Shown: piece by piece, positions 45,482 to 57,919 of the stretch
Layout of the letters: each line of letters starts with the position of its first letter
Position numbering within the stretch: position 1 is the first letter of the stretch
Assembly (NCBI GenBank): GCA_023374045.1
Contig: CM041778.1
Span: 404,734,438-404,798,437, forward strand
Reading direction: 5' to 3'
Origin: Limonium bicolor
Taxonomy: Eukaryota; Streptophyta; Magnoliopsida; Caryophyllales; Plumbaginaceae
DNA length: 64,000 nucleotides
Translations under genes and position numbers: made by a program
Notes under the pieces: model-generated
The model's database searches: none
Told to the model about the DNA's origin: nothing
The model's input: the letters and a program-made list of their open reading frames with translations, nothing else

Positions 45482-46005
45482 CAGGGCTACCCCACCTCAC
45501 AACATTGAGCTGCCTGCTATTCCTGTGATACAGCTACCTGAAAGATGTCCCCCAACATTTTTTGACCAGACCCTCTCGACACCTGTTTATCAGCCGAGTT
45601 TTACCATCATCTTGTCAAAAAAATGTACTACGTGGTCATGAAAAAGTATGATCCAGTCACGAAAATTGCACACATCAGATCCTATTTTTGGCCAATCTAT
45701 AGGGCTACCCACCTCACAACATCGAGCTACTTGCTCGTCATCTGATACATCTAGCGGAAAAATCTCCCCCCAAACTGATTTTACCAGACCATCTCGGTAT
45801 CTGACTCAACAGCCGAGTTTTGCCCCCATCTTGTCATAAAAATGTACTAGGTTGTCATCAAGAAGTATGATCCAGTCACGAAATTTGCACACATCAGGTC
45901 CTATTTTTGACCAATCTATAGAATTCTAAACCCTTAAAGGGCCACCCCGCCTCACAACATCGTGGTACTTGCATGTCTTGTGATACAGCTACCTGATGTT
46001 TAATT
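45482..46005 (+). repeat. 230-bp satellite monomers upstream of the Ulp1 locus, 3 copies
   Basis: Anchors CAGGGCTACCCCACC (45482), TAGGGCTACCC (45710) and AGGGCCACCCC (45938) are 227-229 bp apart. Each monomer also holds GAGCTAC or similar, CAGCTACCTGA, a GACCAGACC segment, TGGTCAT and GATCCAGTCACG. The same order of words occurs downstream of the gene from 50614. Confidence 0.88.
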
Positions 46006-46232
46006 TCTGTGCTTATTCCCTAATGTTGTTCATCATAGATTTTTTAAATACGATGAATTATGTACGTAGTGTATTCATCCTCCATTGTCTTGGTATCTGA
46101 CAACAACGTGCCCCCTTATCATTAGTGCTGTAGGCTGTAGTCTGTTTAATTCTGACCTTTGATTTCGATGCAAAATTACAGTTATGGTATGCACCCCTTA
46201 GATTCGGGTACAATTAGTAAAAGGGGTTACAT

Positions 46233-46770
46233 GAGCTACTCTGGACCCATGGTTGTTGTCTTTTTCATCGATCCATTCTTTTTTTCCAAGTCTTTAAATT
46301 TCTGATCATTTATGAAATGTCTGTCTTTTACCTGTGTTGTCCTTAATATGAACCAATATTCGACTACTGAGCTACTCTGGACCCATGTTTGTAGTCTTTT
46401 ACATCAATCCATTCTTTTTTCCAAGTGCTGAAATTTCCGATTATGTATGAAATGTTTGTCGTTTTCCTGTGTTGTTCTTAATATGAACGATTATTAGTCC
46501 ACTGAGCTACTTCAGACCCATGGTTGTTGTCTTTCTCATCAATCCTTTCTTTTTTCAACTCTTGAAATTTCAGACTATGTATGAAATGTTTGTCGTTTAC
46601 CTGTGTTGTCCTTAATATGAACTGTTATAAGTCACTGAGCTACTCTGGACCCAAGGTTGTTGTCTTTTACATCATTCCATTTTTTTTCCAAGGCATGAAA
46701 TTTCTGATTAGGTATGAAATGTCTGTCGTTCCCTGTGTTTTCCTTAGTATGAACGATTATTAGTCCACTC
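46233..46770 (+). repeat. 135-bp tandem repeat, 4 copies
   Basis: Each copy opens with GAGCTACTCTGGACCCA (46233, 46369, 46504, 46637; spacing 133-136 bp) and continues through TTGTTGTCTTT, a CATTCTTTTTTCCAAG segment, TATGAAATGT and CCTGTGTTGTCCTTAATATGA. The array ends about 20 bp before the first ATG of the Ulp1-like locus, so it occupies the leader or promoter. Confidence 0.92.
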
Positions 46771-46786
46771 AGGTTTACTTGGTCAA

Positions 46787-49700
46787 ATGGGTCCTAGACG
46801 ATCACATAGGGCAGCTGCCGAACGTAAACTTAAAAGGAGGAAGGTTGCGCATCATCAATCGGTTCATGATGATGCTGAACCCCAAGATGGGAAGCAGCAG
46901 CAGGCGATGAGGACCGGCATCCCGACAGCTACCAGAACAAGTGCGCGCCCAAGAAGATGATTGAGATGGTAAATAATCTTGTCAACGGTGGTATATTATC
47001 AGACTTTAGGAAGGTTCTACGTAATACTGGGTTTATCGGTCTGACCAAGATATCAGTCGATCGTATGGATCGAGGTATCATACACAATCTATTACAGTTG
47101 TATGACAAGGAGTCAAAGTCATTCCGTCTCGGTGAAGGAAATTTGCTCAGGTGGGCCCTGATGACGTGAAGAGGGTCTACAATCTTCCATCGGGCAACTT
47201 ACCAATCAAATTAAGTCCCAATCGTACGAGTAGGGCTAAACAACTTGGTGCTGATATGGGACTGCGGTCCACCTCGTTGGCTCCATTGCAATCTGTGTAC
47301 AGTAGGATCCTTTGTGAAAAAGATCCTGAAAAACGTACCAAGCTGTTTATCTTGTACTCATTAGGATGTGTACTCAACCCGTCCCCCAACAACAGAGTCA
47401 ATCTCAACTACGCTGACTTTTTACATGATCTGGAATTGATTCCAAAATATAACTGGTGTCAGCACATTTCAGACACCCTGATCGGTGGTTTAGACAAATA
47501 TGCTGATTCCAAGGATGCAAGCCCTCTGCTCAAAGGGGATTTCCATTTTCTGTTTGTAAGTTACTCCTTAACACATTTGTAAATTCATTCTATGTTGTTT
47601 ATGTGAGATCCATGATGCCGTAACAGTAGTACACACAACGCAGGTACATTTTCTTGACAGCGTACTGTTTGATGACGAAATACCGTCTGACGTTGTCCCA
47701 ACATGTGGACTCTGGTCAACAAAACTAATAAAAACAAGTTACGTGATGTGAAGTCGGTTGAAGCGATATGCAGAGGTCGGGTTAAGTATCCTGGTACATC
47801 CAGCTGTAACATGGGGACCACTATGCCAAAATCCAATTACCGTGCAGATCGTGAGTCTGTTGGTGCTGAGGGTTTGGATGATGGGGAAATTGACATGACT
47901 CTATCGGAGGTAAACGAGTATTGCAGTTGACCACTGTTATTTGCCGAACTCTGTTATGTATGTATGTGATTTAAAATTTTGTCCATCTGCAGGCCACTGC
48001 CACACGCTGAAGCTGTATTAGCCACCAACAGATGGATTCGGAGGGTTGAAACATTGAATAATTACATTGTTAGGTTGCTTCGGGCAGATGGTAAAAGTAA
48101 GGATGCACAGGTTAAGGCAGAAGCTGATGGTCTCAGTGAGGGTCGACGCGAAAAAAAGCAAGTTACGATGGGTGTACAGAAGATACCGGTGATTGCAATC
48201 TTGCGGCGCAGGTATTCTGTCCCAATCAGGCTATATGTTATTCATTTTTGTTTGCCGTGCAATCTTGTAATATTTATTGGTGATACTTTTGTCGTTTGGA
48301 ACCAATTTGTTGCTACAGTCTTTAATCACCCTGCGCGATGGAGGTTCTAGCCAACCACCTGTCAAGTATGATGTTGAAAAGGTAAACATATGTGGTGATT
48401 ATCAGGTATTCATGCCTCAAGTTTTAAGCATTGATCATTTCTAATATAATGAGTGTCTCCGTGTGGTTTCATTGTAGACTGGTATGGATGGAGAGGATGG
48501 GGGTGCGTTAAGTGCTGAGAGGGAGGACGGGGGTGCGTTAGGTGCTGAGAGAGAGGATGGATCAAAGGATTTATCTGAACAGTGTATTGAAGCTGAGGGG
48601 GGTGATAGAACGCTCGCTACCGATGTTGTTGCTGCAAAGTAGATCAAACTCCAACAGAGGGCGGTGTGAACACACATGCCGGAGTTCCGCCGGTGGTCAA
48701 TCTGAAACTCCGGCCTCAGTTGATACGGTGGTGGAGACTATGATTTTGACGGATAGTTCTCCCAAAAGGATGTTAAGTCTATTCATACCAGTCCCAACAT
48801 GCCCAGGCAAGTGAAGAAAGGACGTTGTCAGTGTTCGCCTTACGTCTATACCGGGGCAAAGCGTGCAGCCAAGCTTAGTGGGACTGAAATTCAAATCTTG
48901 GAGTATGTTAGGGGTGCCGTGTGCGATGACCCGGTGTAAGCTTATACACACTTTGCTGTTAACTTCCATAATAATGATGAAATTACGTTGACATATTGTT
49001 TGGTGTTATTAAACAATCTTGTTTTGCAGGAGTATGCAGGTCTTCTGTGATGATTTCAATACACTGACTCAGCATGACATGTTAACAATGAGTGATGACC
49101 AGTGGATAAGCACCAATGTTGTTAACAGTTTTGTTAACTATTTAAACCGTCATCAACAAACTAAGAGGGTCATCAATGCCATATTCATGCCTGTTTTATG
49201 GTAATGTCCGTATAATCCTACAATTAATGATTTCAAATATTCGTCTTCTGTATCTCATCTGCAACATGATGTTATTATCTTGCGCATGACAGTCCCAGGC
49301 TTCAGTACTGAAGGATGTATCGTGTGATGACCAGTTCTTTATCAAGCGATTTGATAGTCTTCTCAAAAATCTTTGCATTGAAGCGGACACTGTCAAAAAA
49401 TGTAATATGTACGTACATGGCACCTTAATTCCAATTTGGTGGGTATGCTTATTGTTTGAAATGCTTTAATCACTGTTACTGACATTGTTAATTGTCTCTT
49501 TCCTTCAGTTTGTTTTCCCAGCGTTGTATGACTCACACTACGTCCTAGTAGTTATCAACATGGTGAACAAACAATTTCACTGGATAGACACTTTACCTCA
49601 GTCGAATTTGAACTTCAAGAGAGCTAAAGTGCATGTCTCCATACTGGTAATTCTGTGCGATGGCATAACCATGATTTTGTGGATTTGCGTACCCGTTGAT

Positions 49701-50114
49701 TTTTGTGTCGTCTTTGTTGTCAACCACTGCAGTTGAAATATGTATTATGCTGGCTCATCCATCATGGAATAGTGGACAAAGCGGTGTTCGAATGGAAGTG
49801 GGACATCTGCACGTTGTTTGATCAGGGGGATGCGGTAAGCTGTGGCCTACATTGTATGCGGATGATGGAGAACTATTTAGCAGTAATCAAATCGCGTGAG
49901 GCCCGTCATGATAAATCTGTGGTCTGATTGGACCAACAAAGATTATATCTCATACCATCGAGCAAGAATATCTGTCATACTACTCTTACAGCCTGAGAAC
50001 AGTCTGAAGGAACAAATCGTTGAAGCATCGTCGTCAGCTGATGTTATGGACGCTATTGTTGTGGAGGGTGCCAAACAAACGAGAAGGTCTGTACGGAATC
50101 GAGGTGGCAGGTAG
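46787..50114 (+). pseudogene. Ulp1/C48 cysteine protease-like gene, several frameshifts
   Basis: Ulp1 enzymes cut SUMO or related conjugates. A plant-type N-terminal region (46787-47552) reads QNKCAPKKMIEMVNNL, then FIGLTKISVDRMDRG and DDVKRVYNLPSG, as in plant Ulp1-like and DUF1985-type proteins found in genomes and in Mutator-like elements. Later exons with good GT-AG borders: 47643-47909, 49030-49200, 49293-49438, 49509-49646 and 49733-50114. The catalytic set is visible: His in DSHYVLVVIN (49535), Asp in HWIDTLP (49587), Gln (49823) and Cys in QGDAVSCGLHC (49841), with the usual Q-5-C spacing. Frame changes at about 46900-46930, 47150, 47700 and 49895 argue for a pseudogene or a poorly resolved sequence. 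I cannot tell whether it is a host gene or a transposon-borne one. Confidence 0.72.
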
Positions 50115-50296
50115 GGACTGGGTTGCGAGGGCACCACTTAATTTTGACCGTGTGTATCTTATTAAATGGCGTGTGGATTTCCCAATGATGTGAATACTAT
50201 CTATGGTTGTATCTTATTCGATGGGTATGGTTTGGGGGGTGGGTGGTTGTTTGTTTGTTACAACAGTGTTAAAAAGTTGGTCCTTCTGATTCTGAT

Positions 50297-50599
50297 ATGA
50301 ATGGGTCATGTCGCCAATGTTCTCCACAAATGGCGGAGGCAATGGCTCTTAATTTTGCTCTGCCGGCCGTTGATGATATGGAAAATGTTGGTTTTTGTAT
50401 GTATAGCGACTGTCTCGCAGCGGTGAATGTTGTAAATGGGAATGGCGAAGTAGATGTAGATGCTGGGGTTATTTTGTGTAGTTTTGAGAGGAGGATGAAT
50501 GATATGTTAGATTGCTCATTTTCTTTTGTTGATAGTAGTCAAAATGTTAATGCCCATGTAGTTGCATACATTAGGTCTTGTTTTTTGGCCAACATATAG
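50297..50599 (+). pseudogene. RNase H-like (RVT_3) fragment
   Basis: A 100-residue open frame with MAEAMALNFAL, YSDCLAAVNVVNG and a C-terminal SFSFVDSSQNVNAHVVAYI. This matches the last two thirds of the plant RNase H-like domain (AEA-AL, SD, FV-R-N-AH-A). The first strand with its initial Asp is missing. It lies about 180 bp after the protease region and 15 bp before the next satellite monomer. A LINE remnant is the simplest origin. Confidence 0.65.
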
Positions 50600-50613
50600 T
50601 ATTGTATACTGTG

Positions 50614-51317
50614 CAGGGCTACCCAACCGCAAAACAATTAGCTACCTGCCTGTCCCGTGTTGCAGCTACCTTAATCCTCTTAAAGCAACCTTTTTTGACC
50701 AGACCATTTCGATACCTGTCTAACAGCCAAGTTTTGCCTCCATCTAGTCATTAAAAAAATACTCTGCGGTCATACCAAAGTACGATCTAGTAACGTTTGA
50801 CGCAGCAGGTAAGTTAATTGGCCAAAACGTCTGAAATTGTATTAAGTTCACACAGGGCTACCCGACCGCCCAACAATGAGCTACCTCCCCTTCCTTTGAT
50901 GCAGCTAGCTGAATCATATCAGTGCAAAGTTTTGATGAGTAGACCCTCTCGAAACCTGACTTGTAGGTTAGGTGTACCACCATCTAGTGACAAAAATATA
51001 GTTGATGGTGATGAAAAACTATATGATCTTGTTACGTTGCACATCTGGGTATTTGGCCACAGATATCAAATAGTATGCCCACACAGGGCTACCCAACCGC
51101 ACAACAGTGAGCAACCTGCCCCTGAAGTGATGCAACTACTTGAATCCACCAGGGCAAGATTTTTGGACCATTCCCTCACGCTACCTGACTTGTTTCCGAG
51201 TTTTGTGGACATCTAGTGATTAAAATACACTATAAGGTCAGAAAACAGTATGATATAGTCACGTTTCACGCAGCAGGTCCGTTATTCGGCCAAAACGTAT
51301 CAAATTGTATACCCCTA
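50614..51317 (+). repeat. 230-bp satellite monomers downstream of the Ulp1 locus, 3 copies
   Basis: Anchors CAGGGCTACCC at 50614, 50853 and 51084, with the next at 51318, are spaced 231-239 bp. Word order matches the upstream copies at 45482-46005 in the same orientation. Short open frames across them are not genes. Confidence 0.9.
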
Positions 51318-54300
51318 CAGGGCTACCAGACCGCACAGTGATGAGCTACTTTCCCGTCCTGTGATGCAGCTACCCGAATCCTCTCCACTTTTTCCAAACC
51401 CTATCCATGCTTGACTTATAGTCGAAGTGTACACCATGTAGTCATAGAAAGCTACTATGTGGTCATACCAAAGTGTGATCTAGTCACATTGTGCACATGA
51501 AATTCGTTATTTGTACTTAAATACAAATATTTATATTATTCTATTTTTATATTATATATATATGTATATAATATATGTCTGAAATAACGTTAGCTATCTA
51601 ACTACAAATAAATATCACGTATGAATTATTTTCTTTCACAAATTTTACCACCGATACAATACCCCCAACGAGTTTTAAAAATGACTTGTCATATACGATA
51701 ACTTTTACTCTCTTAACCTTTTTATATGACCAATTGCGGAGGTCTGCCACCGTCTTATCATAAAAATGTACTCTCTGGTCACACCAAAGCATGATCTAGT
51801 CACGTGTCACTCATCAGTTCCAGCTTTTTAGGCCGGCATACAGAATTCTATATCTTTCCTCTAGAGCTACCCGACCGCAGAGTGATGAGCTACTTTCCCG
51901 TCCTGTGATGCAGCTACCCGCATCCTCTCCAGTTTTTCCAAATCCTATCCATGCCTGACTTATATTCGAAGTGTATCACATCTAGTCATAGAAAGCTATT
52001 ATGTGGTCATACCAAAGTGTGATCTAGTCACGTTGTGCACATGAAATTCGTTATTTGTACTTAAATACAAATATTTATAATTATTCTATTTTTTTATAAC
52101 GTTAGCTATCTAAATACAAATAATATCAAGTATGAATTATTTTCTTTCACAAATTGTACCACCGATACAATACCCCCAACGAGTTTTAAAAATGACTTGT
52201 CATATACGATAACTTTTACTCTCTTAACCTTTTATTATATGACCAATTGCGGAGGTCTGCCACCGTCTTATCATAAAAATGTACTCTCTGGTCACACCAA
52301 AGCATGATCTAGTCACGTGTCACTCATCAGTTCCAGCTTTTTAGGCCGGCATACAGAATTCTATATCTTTCCTCTAGAGCTACCCGTCCGCACAGTGATG
52401 AGCTACTTTCCCGTCCTGTGATGCAGCTACCCGCATCCTCTCCAGTTTTTCCAAATCCTATCCATGCCTGACTTATATTCGAAGTGTATCACCATCTAGT
52501 CATAGAAAGCTATTATGTGGTCATACCAAAGTGTGATCTAGTCACGTTGTGCACATGAAATTCGTTATTTGTACTTAAATACAAATATTTATAATTATTC
52601 TATTTTTTTAATAACGTTAGCTATCTAAATACAAATAAATATCAAGTATGAATTATTTTCTTTCACAAATTTTACCACCGATACAATACCCCCAACGAGT
52701 TTTAAAAATGACTTGTCATATACGATAACTTTTACTCTCTTAACCTTTTATTATATGACCAATTGCGGAGGTCTGCCACCGTCTTATCATAAAAATGTAC
52801 TATCTGGTCACACCAAAGCATGATCTAGTCACGTGTCACTCATCAGTTCCAGCTTTTTAGGCCGGCATACAGAATTCTATATCTTTCCTCTAGAGCTACC
52901 CGACCGCACAGTGATGAGCTACTTTCCCGTCCTGTGATGCAGCTACCCGCATCCTCTCCAGTTTTTCCAAATCCTATCCATGCCTGACTTATATTCGAAG
53001 TGTATCACCATCTAGTCATAGAAAGCTATTATGTGGTCATACCAAAGTGTGATCTAGTCACGTTGTGCACATGAAATTCGTTATTTGTACTTAAATACAA
53101 ATATTTATAATTATTCTATTTTTTTTAATAACGTTAGCTATCTAAATACAAAATAAATATCAAGTATGAATTATTTTCTTTCACAAATTTTACCACCGAG
53201 ACAATACCCCCAACGAGTTTTAAAAATGACTTGTCATATACGATAACTTTTACTCTCTTAACCTTTTATTATATGACCAATCGCGGAGGTCTGCCACCAT
53301 CTTATCATAAAAATGTACTCTCTGGTCACACCAAAGCATGATCTAGTCACGTGTCACTCATCAGTTCCAGCTTTTTAGGCCGGCATACAGAATTCTATAT
53401 CTTTCCTCTAGAGCTACCCGACCGCACAGTGATGAGCTACTTTCCCGTCTTGTGATGCAGCTACCCGCATCCTCTCCAGTTTTTCCAAATCCTATCCATG
53501 CCTGACTTATATTCGAAGTGTATCACCATCTAGTCATAGAAAGCTATTATGTGGTCATACCAAAGTGTGATCTAGTCACGTTGTGCACATGAAATTCGTT
53601 ATTTGTACTTAAATACAAATATTTATAATTATTCTATTTTTTTAATAACGTTAGCTATCTAAATACAAATAAATATCACGTATGAATTATTTTCTTCACA
53701 AATTTCCACCGAGACAATACAATACCCCCACGAGTTTTAAAAATGACTTGTCATATACGATAACTTTTACTCTCTTAACCTTTTATTATATGACCAATTG
53801 CGGAGGTCTGCCACCGTCTTATCATAAAAATGTACTATCTGGTCACACCAAAGCATGATCTAGTCACGTGTCACTCATCAGTTCCAGCTTTTTAGGCCGG
53901 CATACAGAATTCTATATCTTTCCTCTAGAGCTACCCGACCGCACAGTGATGAGCTACTTTCCCGTCCTGTGATGCAGCTACCCGCATCCTCTCCAGTTTT
54001 TCCAAATCCTATCCATGCCTGACTTATATTCGAAGTGTATCACCATCTAGTCATAGAAAGCTATTATGTGGTCCACCAAAGTGTGATCTAGTCACGTTGT
54101 GCACATGAAATTCGTTATTTGTACTTAAATACAAATATTTATAATTATTCTATTTTTTTAATAACGTTAGCTATCTAAATACAAATAAATATCACGTATG
54201 AATTATTTTCTTTCACAAATTTTACCACCGAGACAATACCCCCAACGAGTTTTAAAAATGACTTGTCATATACGATACTTTACTCTCTTAACCTTTTATT

Positions 54301-54560
54301 ATATGACCAATTGCGGAGGTCTGCCACCATCTTATCATAAAAATGTACTCTCTGGTCACACCAAAGCATGATCTAGTCACGTGTCACTCATCAGTTCCAG
54401 CTTTTTAGGCCGGCATACAGAATTCTATCTCTTTCCTCTAGAGCTACCCGACCTCACAGTGATGGGCTACTTTCCCGTCCTGTGATGCAGCTACCCGCAT
54501 CCTCTCCAGTTTTTACAAACCCTCTCCATGCCTGACTTATATTCGAAATAACGTTATTTG
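51318..54560 (+). repeat. 515-bp higher-order satellite array, about 6 units
   Basis: The anchor GAGCTACCCGACCGCA recurs at 51864, 52377, 52893, 53411, 53928 and 54441 (spacing 513-518 bp), after a first longer unit starting at 51318. Units are nearly identical. Each consists of the 230-bp monomer plus about 285 bp of AT-rich DNA (from TGCACATGAAATTCG to GACCAATTGCGGAGGTC), with the monomer segment TGGTCA-ACCAAAG-ATGATCTAGTCACG present on both sides of the insert. The first unit has an extra AT-repeat near 51550. No gene. Confidence 0.95.
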
Positions 54561-54737
54561 TACTTAAATACAAATATTCTATTTTTTTATGTATATATAT
54601 ATATATATATATCATCGGAAATAACGTTAGCTATCAAAAAATAAATATGATGTACGAATTATTTTCTTTTACAAATTTTACCACGGATATGATACCCTCA
54701 AAGAGTTACAAAAAATTAACACCTTTAGATTTTTATT

Positions 54738-54970
54738 TGGGAAATTTCATGAAATGCCACTATATTTTTGGCTAATTCATAAAATGCCACTAAAAAAAAG
54801 AAAGTCACGAAATGCCACTATATTTTTTGAAAGTACATGAAATGCCACTATAGATAGACAAACGACAAAAATACCCCTACTAGTACTTTTAAAATTCATA
54901 AAATGCCCCTAAGTGTTATTTTTTTTCTGTGAATTAGCCAAAAATATAGTGTCATTTCATGAAATTTTAG
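54738..54970. mobile_element. Foldback MITE, about 230 bp
   Basis: AAATTTCATGAAATGCCACT and TATTTTTGGCTAATTCA on the left recur inverted at the right end (TGAATTAGCCAAAAATATAG, then CATTTCATGAAATTTT). The phrase ATGAAATGCCACTATA is repeated inside. I could not define the target duplication with confidence, so the superfamily is open. Confidence 0.7.
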
Positions 54971-55092
54971 TTTTAGGCTTTGGTTAATGAATAACAAAAC
55001 CCAATCTAATCTATCAGTAACACTATCCCCCCATTCCCACAACGCACGACACTTTTTTCACGATTTCACGCGGCTTCAGTCTTCACTGGTCT

Positions 55093-55203
55093 TCTCCATC
55101 TCCAATCTCCATCTCCAATCTCCAATCTCCAATCTCCAATCTCAATCTCCAATCTCCAATCTCCAATCTCCAATCTCCAATCTCCAATCTCCATCTCCAT
55201 TCT
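55093..55203 (+). repeat. CTCCAAT microsatellite
   Basis: About 14 copies of a 7-bp unit CTCCAAT, with a few 6-bp CTCCAT variants at both ends. The C/T-rich surroundings look like a leader sequence, but no protein-coding start could be assigned. Confidence 0.92.
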
Positions 55204-57430
55204 CCAGTTATGAGTTCTCCACCTTCGATTCGACCTTCCTTATCCAGTTATCCTTCCTCCTTCGTCCTTGCTTATCTCCGACTCCGATTCACTCAAAAAA
55301 AAAACGAGGACGCCATCTGCAATCACAGACGCCAGAGCAGCGTCAGCAGACGGTGAACTGAGACGGACGGCGGCAGACATCGACTGGCGGTGGGGGCTGG
55401 TATTTCTCTTCCTTCGGCGGCTGCGCCTGCGTGTTTCTCCATTTTAGTGGCCTGCAACTGGTTTGCTTCTGGACGACAGTTTCTTTGCTTTCTGGTCATT
55501 TACGGTTTATCTCTATGGACTGCCTGAATATGTTAAGATGTATACAGCTACTACACCTGTTTCTTGTACTTCTGGATTTGCTTCTTATACATTTTATTTT
55601 TTTGAATGCCTGTTTCTGGTCACGAAATTGGACTCCATTTTCATTAAACTGGGGGTGTTGGCTAGGTTGCAGTGCGAGAGTAGGAGTACGTTCTCGTTTC
55701 CTATATACGCAGCACACTCCTCTCCCCTCCCGTGCTCTGGTAGTTGGTTGCTTATCTAATTACCTATTTAGTGAGGTCTGATGAACAGATTGCAAAGGAG
55801 GATAGCTAAGATTTTGAAAAAACGTAATCGGATTAGTAGAAATGTCACCGTTGAAAGAGTCTTGGCTGGGGAATTGAATCAGATGCCTAGATTAAACTCT
55901 ACAAATTTTCCAATGGTGCGATATGATAGTCAATTGTTTATTAAATTAGCTGTGACTACAATCTACCTACCGCTGAGTAGAAAGCAGAGCCCATGAAAAG
56001 TTGGAAGAACTAGGAGGTTAATCTCCACCCATTTGTCTGAACTTTTGCTCTCTACTTGCTTAGTTACTTCCCTCTGTTTCAGAACTTGCCTTTACTGACA
56101 GCGCTGTTGGTAAGTTTCTTCATTGATCTTTTCTTGATGTTTAAACAATCTGTCACAACAGTTAAGTTTTTATTACAATCTGCTGAGTATAAACAATCTG
56201 TCACAGCAGTTTAGTTTTTATTACTTCAGGGTGATATATGAATCTACTCTTTAACACTTCAGTTTGTTATCACTCAAAAACAATACGTGCGTTTAGCTGC
56301 TACTGCTGATAAAGGAGTCTTTATTACTTCAGTTTTTCATCACTCTTAAACTCTGTTTATAAACTGAAATATGTATGTTGTCTGGTCTGAATTCAGCTGA
56401 GCACAAACAATATGTCACAGCAGTTCTTTTGCAGACATATGTGTTGTTTGATCTTGGTTTATACCCTGTTGACATCTTTATTTGATTACCATCATTCTTT
56501 CGAACTTCATAGATTGTGATGTGTAAATACCATGGATATTAACTAGCGAGTATGAAGGAAGTTTTCTTTGGCTGCTGAGGAATGGTAAATCGAATCTGGT
56601 TTGCTGCTGGTTGGGTTCCACATTTTTTGTTTTCTGTTAGGCTTTTTTCTAGGTATCTTGTGATACTATCCATCATCGGTCATGGTTTTGTTTATAGAGA
56701 ATAGATTTGGACTGAAGATATTCTAGGATGCCATGGTTTTGGAATACGCTGTGCTGCTTCTGTCTTCTAGATGGGTGTATATGGGTTTGAATCCTTTTAC
56801 AGTACTGCAATATAATGCACGATGGCGCTCAGTGTTGGGGAATGTTCTCATTTATTTATAATATTGTGTAATACGCATCTCTGGTTGGGTCTACTGCTTA
56901 GATGAAGCACACGAAATCAGTACTCCCTCCTGTTTTTTTCATAAGTCGTTTTAGCCAATGTACAGTTATTTAATTTATAAGACGTTTTGTTATTTTTTAC
57001 CCTCTTTTTTCCTAATTCACCCTTAATTAATAGCTGTAGGTTATAGTCTATGTCTCTCAGTATTCTCTCTGACAAAAGCGTGCATGCTTCGCTGTTTCTT
57101 CTTCAGCACACGCTTCCTCCATCCGCCGGTTTGAGTTTTTTTTTTCTTTTTTAACTCTCAACCTTCATCGCTCCTACTCCCTTAAGTAATTGTTCCAAGT
57201 TCCAACCAATTAGTTCAATCATCTTATTGCAACTGACAATTGTGGATATCCATTAAATGCCTCCCTGTTAACTTTTGGCCTTCCAACTCCCCTGTAACCG
57301 GTACACCTGGGACAGTTGTTTTTAAATGGCAGTCCACCACTGATCAGGATGTACCACCGAATTAACCCACATCCCCTTTTTCCATTCTCAAGTTAAACCC
57401 TTTTTCACCTTTCTTCTCCTCTGCTCCGGC
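55204..57430 (+). other. No supported gene
   Basis: A C/G-richer part at 55260-55440 resembles a 5' untranslated exon and has a possible donor GGTATTTC near 55399. Downstream, TTAGTTTTTATTAC and AACAATCTGTCACA recur at 56145-56225. At 56923 CTCCCTCCTG followed by TTCATAAGTCGTTTTA resembles one end of a Stowaway-like MITE with no matching end found. A frame at 55781-55996 has no recognisable domain. Confidence 0.4.
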
Positions 57431-57599
57431 CGCACTGAACGTAATGGATAAAAAAAAACAATACACGCCCTATCAAGGTTGTCGATTTGGAAACCACACC
57501 CCATACTGAAAGGGAGTACATTGGTAATCTACCACTGATCGTGTTGGATGATTCTTCACTCATCATTCCCCTACTAAATCTCCCGAGAAGTGTGACTCC

Positions 57600-57851
57600 A
57601 TGCACGGTTCCAATGGAAGTTTCCAATCTGACGATCTTACCTTTGAAGATGCCCTCTGCACTCGGTACCAGTTTGGCTACTACCGATCAAGGTTCACACC
57701 ACCAGGGCGGCGGGAGTTTGCAGATTGGTGTATGTTCGCCCCCTCAACAAGAAAGGAAATAAAGCCGCGCAGTGGCATAGAAGTGGTGGAGAGTCCTTCT
57801 GATGTAGAATCGGTTGAGAGTGCAACTTACAAGGAAGATGATGAGTGGTAG
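57600..57851 (+). CDS. Hypothetical small protein or exon, 83 residues
   Basis: I do not recognise it. The frame has balanced composition with an aromatic-rich core (FEDALCTRYQFGYYRSRF, then FADWCMFAP) and an acidic tail ending KEDDEW. The C/T-rich sequence before it (57370-57440) and an ATG at 57444 followed by an early stop suggest a leader or an upstream exon in another frame. It could be an exon of a degraded gene related to the nearby repeats. Low confidence that it is expressed. Confidence 0.3.
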   Translation: MHGSNGSFQSDDLTFEDALCTRYQFGYYRSRFTPPGRREFADWCMFAPSTRKEIKPRSGIEVVESPSDVESVESATYKEDDEW

Positions 57852-57919
57852 GTAGTCTGCAAGCAGTGGTTTTAGATAGTTTTTTTTCTGTTTGTTTCCC
57901 TTCGAATGTTTCCCCTTGG

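Noticed and set aside
55431..55781. Overlapping frames of 116 and 98 codons
   Set aside because: Hydrophobic, Cys/Phe-rich translations of T-rich DNA with no recognisable domain and no splice support.
56921..57060. Second Stowaway-like MITE
   Set aside because: Only one end, CTCCCTCCTG, is visible; no inverted partner or TA duplication on the other side.
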